A DNA stretch of 7,483 bases from Oscillospiraceae bacterium. GTDB lineage: Bacteria; Bacillota; Clostridia; Oscillospirales; UBA929. Below the pieces are notes generated by a model. The model made no database searches. It was not told where the DNA came from and saw only the letters and a program-made list of their open reading frames with translations. The stretch lies in assembly GCA_031289065.1 (NCBI GenBank), contig JAITQI010000025.1, positions 1-7,483 on the forward strand. Direction: 5' to 3'. Position numbers and translations under genes: made by a program. This document shows positions 1 through 4,650 of this stretch, piece by piece (position 1 is the stretch's first letter; every line of letters starts with the position of its first letter).

Positions 1-300
1 GGCGAACTCAGGCCTGTCCTGCATGAGCAGGCGGTACTTGGTCTCCTTGAGGCCGCCGATGTACCCGGAGTGGGTGCGGTAGACCTTTTGCTCCAGCTTG
101 CGGCCGGTCAGGACGGCCTTTTCGGCGTTGACAATCACCACGAAATCGCCGGTGTCAACATGGGGCGTGAACTCGGGCTTGTGTTTCCCCCGAAGCAGGA
201 CAGCCGCCTGGGCCGCCGTGTGCCCCAGGGAGATACCGGCCGCGTCCAGCAGATGCCAGACCCGCGTGACGGTTTCCGGCTTGGCCATGAATGTACTCAA
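1..300 (-). CDS. rplM: 50S ribosomal protein L13, N-terminal 100 residues (runs off left edge)
   Basis: L13 is a large-subunit ribosomal protein that binds 23S rRNA early in 50S assembly. The minus-strand translation begins MSTFMAKPETVTRVWHLLDA and contains RGKHKPEFTPHVDTGDFVV, IVNAEKAVLTGRK and the YIGGLKE segment, an end-to-end match to the first two thirds of the family (usually about 142-145 aa). The remainder, and probably rpsI (S9), should lie beyond base 1. I place the start at TTG 300-298: an AAGGAGG site at 316-310 lies 9 nt upstream, and the resulting N-terminus lines up with E. coli MKTFTAKPETV. The in-frame ATG at 288-286 is 21 nt from that site, too far. An oddity is His27 in SLGHTAA, where family members usually have Arg (LGR). 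Identification is secure; the TTG start is likely. Confidence 0.96.
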   Translation of the reverse strand, partial: MSTFMAKPETVTRVWHLLDAAGISLGHTAAQAAVLLRGKHKPEFTPHVDTGDFVVIVNAEKAVLTGRKLEQKVYRTHSGYIGGLKETKYRLLMQDRPEFA

Positions 301-380
301 AAGAGGGCGCCTCCTTGTGTTGGAATGTGCCCTCGCGGGTTCGGAGGGCCGGCGCGGGCCAAAACAAAAAGACACGCGCC
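301..380 (-). promoter_or_regulatory. Candidate L13 autoregulatory leader of rplM
   Basis: The rplM 5' leader has three mutually exclusive complementary blocks: GCCCTC (349-344), GAGGGC (334-329) and GCCCTC again (308-303). The middle block can pair with the first, a 6-bp stem with a 9-nt loop that leaves the ribosome binding site free. Alternatively it can pair with the last, which places AAGGAGG (316-310) in the loop next to the stem. A further stem GCGCG (379-375)/CGCGC (356-352) can form at the 5' end. Leaders that bind L13 are known upstream of rplM in Firmicutes. The pairings are visible; control by L13 is inference, and I did not match a covariance model. Confidence 0.45.
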
Positions 381-385
381 CTATG

Positions 386-414
386 TTTATACCACAGCCG
401 CCCCCCCTTGTCAA
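386..414 (-). promoter_or_regulatory. Consensus sigma-A promoter of rplM
   Basis: On the minus strand, TTGACA (414-409) is separated by exactly 17 nt from TATAAA (391-386). This is a full -35 match and 5 of 6 at -10. Transcription should start near 379, leaving a leader of about 80 nt before the TTG start of rplM. The -35 box sits inside the 13-bp palindrome CCCTTGACAAGGG. Such strength suits a ribosomal protein operon. Confidence 0.85.
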
Positions 415-574
415 GGGTTTTCGGCGAAATTTTCACAAGGCCGCCGGAGCGCTCCGTTTTTCTCCCGCAAACGGCCAAAAACGCAAGATTGCGCCCCCTC
501 GAGAAATGAAAGTCTGTTTTGCCCCTTCTCCGCGTAAAATGATGTGTCACCACAGACAAAGGAGGGGAACCGTC

Positions 575-2407
575 TTGCTCATCCGAACCGTCACCTTGAC
601 CCGGCGCGCCCGGCGGGCGACAGCGGTGGCCTGCGCGGCGGCGCTGTGCCTGACGCTGTTTTTTGCCCTGGGCGGCGTCCGCGGGATGGCCCAACCGGAG
701 GAAAGCCTCCCGGCGGCGTGGCATCCGGGGGAACTGATCAAATGGGTGGATTTCAGCGTCCCCTGCGAGGTGATGGAAAAGGCCCTCAAGTTGGACGTAG
801 AGTCCCACGCGGCGGACGGCCCCGCCCTGGACTGGGTGGAGCTGCTGTCCTACCTGGCCGCCAAATATTGGGGGGATTTCGGTCGGTTCCGGGACCGCGA
901 CCTGGCCGCCGTCGCCGACGCCCTCCGGGGCGGAGCCGCCATAGACACCCTCACCGCGGAAATGAATCTCTACCCCTACTATCGGGAGGCGTATGACGCC
1001 GTGCTCGGCGGGCTGGTGGGCCCATACCGGGTGGCGGTGGTAAACGAGGCGGGCGAGGAAGCCTGGGAGGAGCGTTACGGCTTAAAAGCATTCTCGCCCA
1101 TAGCCTCCGGCTTTCCCTTCAGCCATTACAGCGACTTCGGCGCGTCCCGTTCCTACGGCTACGACCGCCTCCATTTGGGCCACGACATGATGGCCCAGGT
1201 GGGCACCCCCATCATCGCCGTGGAGACCGGCGTCGTGGAAGAATTGGGCTGGAACCAGTACGGCGGCTGGCGGGTAGGCCTCCGCAGTCTGGACGGCAAA
1301 CGGTATTATTACTATGCCCATATGCGCCAAAACCGCCCCTACAGCGCCGGCCTGGAAAAGGGACAGACCATATACGCCGGCGCGGTCATCGGCTATGTGG
1401 GCCGCACCGGCTACAGCGTCAAGGAAAATGTCAACAACATCAAGCAAAGCCACCTACATTGGGGTCTGCAAATTATTTTCGACGAGTCCCAAAAAGAGGG
1501 AGCCAACGAAATCTGGGTGGACGTGTACGAGATCACCAAGCTGCTGCAAAAGAATAAGTCCAAAACGGTGCGCGACCCCGAGACCAAGGAGTACACCCGC
1601 GCCGTCCCCTTCGAGGAACCGCCGCCGCCCGACCAAAACACTGGGGGCGGGGACGCGCCTCCCTCGGTGACCGTGCCGCTCATCATGTACCACAGCATCT
1701 TGAAAGCCCGCAGTAACAAATATGTCATCGCCCCCGCCCAGCTGGAGGCCGACTTGAAATATCTGTCCGAAAACGGCTGGCACACCATTGTCATGGCGGA
1801 CTTGATCCGCTTCGCCGACGAGGGAACCCCGTTGCCCGACAAACCCATCCTGCTGACATTTGACGACGGATACTACAACAACATCCACTACGCCCAACCG
1901 CTGCTGGAGGAGTACGGCATGAAGGGGGTGCTGGCCGTGGTGGGCGCCTTCACCGACAAATCCACCGCCGAGGGGACGCAAAACCCCAACTATTCCTATT
2001 TGAGTTGGGATACCATCCGGGAGACGGCGGAAAAGGGCGTCTTTGAAATCCAAAGCCATTCCTACAACATGCACACCCAGGCCAAACGCCAGGGCTGTCT
2101 GCGCCGTCCGGGGGAAAATACCGAGGACTACGGGGAAACCCTCCTCGACGATCTGAACCGACTCTCCGACACCCTTGAGGAGACCATGGGGTGCCGCCCC
2201 ACCACCTTTGTCTATCCTTTCGGCCTGATGTCGGTGGAATCGGAACGGGTTCTCAGACAGGCTGGGTTCCGCGCCAGCTTCTCCTGCAGCGAGGGCGTCA
2301 ACCAACTCGTCCCCGGCGACGCGGAGGGCCTCTACCGCCTCAACCGCTGCATCCGCACCCCCAACATGTCGGTGCAAAACATTCTCAAGCGCTACGGCCT
2401 GGAATAG
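575..2407 (+). CDS. Secreted M23 metallopeptidase fused to a PgaB/IcaB-like polysaccharide deacetylase
   Basis: This 610-aa exported protein has two zinc-enzyme domains. The start is TTG 575, 9 nt after AAAGGAGGGG (558-567); the in-frame ATG at 539 lies upstream of that site and is rejected. Residues 1-39 form a signal peptide (basic n-region, hydrophobic core about 15-34, likely cleavage after GMA39). Residues 40-180 are an uncharacterised module seen with clostridial M23 proteins. The M23 domain (about 183-325) keeps all ligands and catalytic residues: H200-x-G-x-D204, YAH249, and H293-L-H295. A proline-rich linker (345-365) leads to a CE4/NodB deacetylase (366-600) with PLIMYHS, TFDDGY (D430, D431), SHSYNMH (H495, H500) and YPFG (547-550). 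The expected roles are cutting peptidoglycan cross-bridges or stems and removing acetyl groups from a GlcNAc-type glycan outside the cell; the substrates are unproven. TAAAAT at 535-540 could be a -10 but no good -35 precedes it. Confidence 0.92.
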   Translation: MLIRTVTLTRRARRATAVACAAALCLTLFFALGGVRGMAQPEESLPAAWHPGELIKWVDFSVPCEVMEKALKLDVESHAADGPALDWVELLSYLAAKYWGDFGRFRDRDLAAVADALRGGAAIDTLTAEMNLYPYYREAYDAVLGGLVGPYRVAVVNEAGEEAWEERYGLKAFSPIASGFPFSHYSDFGASRSYGYDRLHLGHDMMAQVGTPIIAVETGVVEELGWNQYGGWRVGLRSLDGKRYYYYAHMRQNRPYSAGLEKGQTIYAGAVIGYVGRTGYSVKENVNNIKQSHLHWGLQIIFDESQKEGANEIWVDVYEITKLLQKNKSKTVRDPETKEYTRAVPFEEPPPPDQNTGGGDAPPSVTVPLIMYHSILKARSNKYVIAPAQLEADLKYLSENGWHTIVMADLIRFADEGTPLPDKPILLTFDDGYYNNIHYAQPLLEEYGMKGVLAVVGAFTDKSTAEGTQNPNYSYLSWDTIRETAEKGVFEIQSHSYNMHTQAKRQGCLRRPGENTEDYGETLLDDLNRLSDTLEETMGCRPTTFVYPFGLMSVESERVLRQAGFRASFSCSEGVNQLVPGDAEGLYRLNRCIRTPNMSVQNILKRYGLE

Positions 2408-2423
2408 GCGGGAACGCCCCGCC
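2407..2423 (+). terminator. Weak GC hairpin after the M23-deacetylase gene
   Basis: GGCGGG (2407-2412, overlapping the last base of the stop codon) pairs with CCCGCC (2418-2423) across a 5-nt loop. No T-tract follows, so this is at best an inefficient or factor-dependent end. The downstream ABC operon has its own strong promoter, so a separate transcript is still likely. Confidence 0.25.
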
Positions 2424-2467
2424 CGCCGCCCCGCCATATGAGGGCACATAAAAATTTTCATCCCCCC

Positions 2468-2496
2468 TTGACAAAAGGGGACGCTTGTTGTACAAT
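2468..2496 (+). promoter_or_regulatory. Sigma-A promoter of the ytrA-like ABC operon
   Basis: TTGACA (2468-2473), a 17-nt spacer and TACAAT (2491-2496) give 11 of 12 consensus positions. Transcription should begin near 2503, about 50 nt before the regulator's ATG. The -10 box is part of the palindrome TACAATTGTA, and the -35 lies within an inverted repeat CCCCTT/AAGGGG (2464-2480). An intrinsically strong promoter overlapped by operator sequence fits control by repression. Confidence 0.85.
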
Positions 2497-2518
2497 TGTA
2501 TCATGAGAGCAATACAAC
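2487..2518 (+). promoter_or_regulatory. Candidate operator for the YtrA-like repressor
   Basis: Four TTGTA/TACAA half-sites cluster over the -10 and start region: TTGTA 2488-2492, TACAA 2491-2495, TTGTA 2496-2500 and TACAA 2513-2517. They give a perfect 10-bp palindrome TACAATTGTA (2491-2500), a 6+6 inverted repeat TTGTAT/ATACAA (2496-2501/2512-2517) and an outer pair GTTGTA/TACAAC (2487-2492/2513-2518). Binding here would block RNA polymerase. GntR-family repressors commonly autoregulate through inverted repeats at their own promoters. That the product of 2552-2944 binds is inference. Confidence 0.5.
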
Positions 2519-2551
2519 GACACAGTGACACAAACGGAAAGGAGGCTGCCT

Positions 2552-2944
2552 ATGAGCTACCAATTTCAAAACGATTCCCCCATCTACGCCCAGATTGTAG
2601 ATCGCTTCAAGCGGGACATCGCCCGGGGCGCGTTGTTGCCCGGCGAACGGGTTACGCCGGTGCGGGAGCTGGCGCTGACGCTGGGCGTCAGCCTCAACAC
2701 CCTGCAGCGCGCCCTGACCGACCTGGAACGCGAGGGGCTGCTCTACACCGAGCGGACGGCGGGCCGGTTCGTGACCACCGACCGGAGCCAGGCGGACATC
2801 CTGCGCCGCGCCCTGTCCGAACGCACGGCGCAAACCTACGTGGAAGCCCTGCGGGACATGAACTTTACCGACGGCGACATCCTCGCCCTGACCCAGCGGA
2901 CATTGGAACCCCATACAAACAAAAAGGAGGAAGACACACCATGA
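2552..2944 (+). CDS. GntR-family transcriptional regulator, YtrA subfamily
   Basis: A 130-aa DNA-binding regulator with a winged helix-turn-helix at about residues 8-78, containing PIYAQIVDRFKRDIARG, the LPGERVTPVRELA segment, VSLNTLQRALTDLEREGLLY and the wing G-R-F-V. No ligand-binding FadR/HutC/MocR domain follows, only a short C-terminal helical part. This short form, next to an ABC transporter, defines the YtrA subfamily. The start is ATG 2552, with AAAGGAGG ending 6 nt upstream; a GTG at 2525 in the same frame has no ribosome site. Its TGA overlaps the ATG of the ABC ATPase (ATGA at 2941-2944), implying translational coupling. The expected job is to repress its own operon until an envelope-acting compound or stress signal is present; the inducer cannot be read from the sequence. 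Confidence 0.93.
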   Translation: MSYQFQNDSPIYAQIVDRFKRDIARGALLPGERVTPVRELALTLGVSLNTLQRALTDLEREGLLYTERTAGRFVTTDRSQADILRRALSERTAQTYVEALRDMNFTDGDILALTQRTLEPHTNKKEEDTP

Positions 2945-3639
2945 ATCCGATTTTGCAAGTGCGGCAAGTGAACAAGCGGTACGGCAAGGTGGCGGCCCTA
3001 TCCGGCGTGTCCTTTGACGTGGCCCCCGGCCGGATCGTGGGGCTGCTCGGCCCCAACGGCAGCGGCAAAACCACCCTGATCAAAATCATCTGCGGCCTCA
3101 CCAGCGACTACGAGGGCGTCGTGGTCATCGGGGACAACCCCCCCGGCCTGGCGGCCAAGCGCGAGATAGCCTATTTGCCCGACCGGGAGAGCCTGCCCGA
3201 CTGGCTGAAGGTGAAGGATGTCCTGCGCTACTTCGCCGACTTTTACGACGACTTCGACATCGCCCGGGCCGCCGAGATGCTGGTCAGCCTGAAGGTGGAC
3301 GCCGAAAAGCGGGTCAAGGCCCTGTCCAAGGGCATGAAGGAAAAACTCCAGCTGGCCCTGGTCATGTGCCGCCGCCCCAAGCTGTACATTCTCGACGAAC
3401 CCATCGCCGGCGTGGACCCCGCCGCCCGGGACCTCATCATGCGCACCATCCTGCAAAACTTCCACGAGGGGGCCTCCATCCTGCTATCCACCCACATCAT
3501 CAGCGACGTGGAAGCGCTGTTTGACGACGTGATCTTCCTCAAAGACGGCGAGATCGCGCTCGCCGGCCCCGCGGAGGACATCCGGGCCCGAGAGGGCAAA
3601 TCCATCGACCAACTGTTCCGGGAGGTGTTCGCATGTTAG
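2941..3639 (+). CDS. ABC transporter ATP-binding protein, YtrB/BcrA-like
   Basis: This 232-aa cytoplasmic ATPase powers the permease encoded just downstream. All nucleotide-binding motifs are present: Walker A GPNGSGKT (37-44), signature LSKGM (128-132, a variant of LSGGQ), Walker B LYILDEP (148-154), D-loop GVDP (157-160) and H-loop STH185. The usual Q-loop glutamine is replaced by Asp81 in AYLPDRESL, which I recall as common in this clostridial subfamily. The start at ATG 2941 is preceded by AAGGAGG ending at 2930 and overlaps the regulator's stop codon. The reading frame stays open upstream through the regulator gene, but that stretch is an out-of-frame shadow. The family includes bacitracin and lantibiotic exporters and the B. 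subtilis Ytr system, which responds to wall antibiotics. The substrate is unknown. Confidence 0.94.
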   Translation: MNPILQVRQVNKRYGKVAALSGVSFDVAPGRIVGLLGPNGSGKTTLIKIICGLTSDYEGVVVIGDNPPGLAAKREIAYLPDRESLPDWLKVKDVLRYFADFYDDFDIARAAEMLVSLKVDAEKRVKALSKGMKEKLQLALVMCRRPKLYILDEPIAGVDPAARDLIMRTILQNFHEGASILLSTHIISDVEALFDDVIFLKDGEIALAGPAEDIRAREGKSIDQLFREVFAC

Positions 3640-4421
3640 GTAAACTGATCAAATACGATTTCCGCTTCGGGGCCCGTACCTTCCTCGGCCTGATCGGGGT
3701 ACTGCTGGCGCTTGGCGCGGTGGCACCCCTGCTGGGGGACGACATGATCTTGGGCATCTCGGCCAGCGTGATGCTGATCGTCGTGGCCGTTGTCAGTATT
3801 ATCCTTGTCGCCCAGGCGTTTCACAAATCACTCTTCGCCCAGCAGGGCTACCTGACCCGGACGCTGCCGGTCACCTCCTCGGCCCTCCTCGGTTCCAAAC
3901 TGATCACCGCCATGGTCTGGTTCAACGCCATCTGCCTGTCGGTTGTGCTCTATGTGATGCTGACGATGCGGAGCGTCGAGCCGATCCAGTCCATCGCGGA
4001 GCGGCCGTGGGACTTCGTGCTGCTCGGCGTCTCCCTGGAAACGCAGGGGCTGATGCTCATCCTGACGCTGTACACCCTGCTGACCATGGGCAGCGTGTCG
4101 GTGAACGGACGCCGCCTGGGCGTCGTCGGGTATATCGTCGGCGCGGTGATCCCCATCGGCCTGTCCGCGCTGCTGTCCAACGTCGTCCTCCCCGTCCTGA
4201 CCCCCAACCGGTATCTGATGATCTCAGAGCAGGGCGTGAGCTTTGTGCCTGACGCCACCGGGCAGTACGTAACCGTGATCGGCGGCGGCGCCGACGTCAC
4301 AGTCACCATGATAAGCAACGCTCTTGTCGATTGGATCTCTCTCGCCGCCAACCTGATCGTGGCCGCCGCCTGCTTCTTCACCGCCGTCTGGCTGCTCAAA
4401 CGAAAGTCCAACCTGGCGTAA
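3633..4421 (+). CDS. ABC-2 type transporter permease subunit
   Basis: A 262-aa integral membrane protein forming the transport channel with the preceding ATPase. About six hydrophobic helices are visible, near residues 15-34, 40-61, 90-111, 134-153, 163-190 and 235-255, with a larger probably extracytoplasmic loop at about 191-232. The segment GYLTRTLPVTSSALLGSKL (72-90) between helices 2 and 3 is typical of clostridial ABC-2 permeases in YtrA-type operons. The start ATG 3633 lies within the last codons of the ATPase gene (7-bp overlap), with GGGAGG at 3620-3625 giving a 7-nt spacing, so the two subunits are translationally coupled. The C-terminus ends in a basic stretch KRKSN. Dimerisation of one permease with two ATPases is the usual architecture. 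Cargo is not predictable. Confidence 0.88.
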   Translation: MLGKLIKYDFRFGARTFLGLIGVLLALGAVAPLLGDDMILGISASVMLIVVAVVSIILVAQAFHKSLFAQQGYLTRTLPVTSSALLGSKLITAMVWFNAICLSVVLYVMLTMRSVEPIQSIAERPWDFVLLGVSLETQGLMLILTLYTLLTMGSVSVNGRRLGVVGYIVGAVIPIGLSALLSNVVLPVLTPNRYLMISEQGVSFVPDATGQYVTVIGGGADVTVTMISNALVDWISLAANLIVAAACFFTAVWLLKRKSNLA

Positions 4422-4456
4422 CAGAAGACAGAAAATCAGAAGACAGAGGACAGAAA
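4421..4456 (+). repeat. Degenerate ACAGARR heptamer tandem repeats
   Basis: Starting at the last base of the permease stop codon, the sequence reads as imperfect heptamers: ACAGAAG (4421-4427), ACAGAAA (4428-4434), an 8-nt variant ATCAGAAG (4435-4442), ACAGAGG (4443-4449) and ACAGAAA (4450-4456). The run continues as purine-rich sequence to about 4484. It looks like a microsatellite-like expansion, unlike the coding sequence around it. The right half of the run is copied in inverted orientation at 4498-4513. Confidence 0.7.
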
Positions 4457-4513
4457 ACGGAGAGAGTAAAGGACAGGTACGGAGAGGTCTCCCGTATCTG
4501 TCCTCTGTCTTCT
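4438..4513 (+). repeat. Long perfect inverted repeat (17-bp arms) after the ABC operon
   Basis: AGAAGACAGAGGACAG plus one base (4438-4454) is exactly complementary to T plus CTGTCCTCTGTCTTCT (4497-4513). The interior can extend the structure: TACGGAGA (4478-4485) opposes TCTCCCGTA (4488-4496) with one bulged base. The RNA would form a very stable hairpin immediately after the permease stop codon. It could slow 3' decay or end transcription, but no T-tract follows directly. Alternatively it is a small dispersed palindromic element. The pairing is certain; the role is not. Confidence 0.8.
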
Positions 4514-4514
4514 T

Positions 4515-4551
4515 CCGCGTCAAGGTTCTTTGAAAAAAAGACTTGACGCGG
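4515..4551 (+). repeat. Second inverted repeat, CCGCGTCAAG/CTTGACGCGG
   Basis: A perfect 10-bp inverted repeat (4515-4524 and 4542-4551) encloses 17 nt that contain a further small stem, TCTTT/AAAGA. It abuts the preceding long hairpin by one base. The GCGCGC following the right arm argues against an intrinsic terminator on this strand. The right arm contains TTGACG (4543-4548), a possible -35, but the hexamer 17 nt downstream (TATCCC) is poor. Confidence 0.7.
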
Positions 4552-4580
4552 GCGCGCAATGATGCTATCCCAACAGTGCT

Positions 4581-4597
4581 TGTAACCAAAATGTAAC
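4581..4597 (+). promoter_or_regulatory. WalR (YycF)-type operator box
   Basis: TGTAAC (4581-4586), five bases (CAAAA) and TGTAAC (4592-4597) match the WalR consensus TGTWAH-N5-TGTWAH exactly. A third half-site TGTAAA lies at 4612-4617, 20 bp, about two helical turns, after the second. WalR is the essential response regulator of Firmicute wall homeostasis and mainly controls wall hydrolases; the gene starting 54 bp downstream is a wall hydrolase. The motif match is direct; regulation by WalR is inference because walR is not in the window. Confidence 0.6.
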
Positions 4598-4613
4598 CGT
4601 TTCGTTTTTTCTG

Positions 4614-4619
4614 TAAACT
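4614..4619 (+). promoter_or_regulatory. Possible -10 element for the LysM-G5-M23 gene
   Basis: TAAACT matches 4 of 6 positions of the sigma-A -10 consensus. There is no recognisable -35 hexamer 16-18 nt upstream. With a start near 4626, the paired TGTAAC box would cover roughly -45 to -29, the position expected for an activator that replaces a missing -35. It is followed by a perfect AAGGAGGTG ribosome site (4637-4645). Weak alone; credible mainly because of the box. Confidence 0.3.
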
Positions 4620-4650
4620 ATTTTACCGACAGGCCGAAGGAGGTGGGAAT

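Noticed and set aside
512..557. Short inverted repeat GTCTGT/ACAGAC around a TAAAAT hexamer before the M23-deacetylase gene
   Set aside because: Only 6-bp arms 34 bases apart and no matching -35; too weak to call an operator or promoter.
98..574. Upstream extension of the M23-deacetylase reading frame
   Set aside because: It overlaps rplM and its promoter on the opposite strand. The signal peptide and ribosome site place the start at 575.
1454..2461. A 335-codon minus-strand open frame opposite the deacetylase domain
   Set aside because: Same reason: a shadow of a well-supported gene, with no domain and no convincing ribosome binding site.
2485..2940. Upstream open extension of the ABC ATPase through the regulator gene
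   Set aside because: The stretch is out of frame with a clear GntR protein, encodes no homologous sequence, and the ATPase has its own ribosome site and ATG at 2941.
4543..4571. Promoter TTGACG-17-TATCCC upstream of the LysM-G5-M23 gene
   Set aside because: The -10 matches only half the consensus and the -35 is inside an inverted-repeat arm, so I kept it as a remark, not a feature.
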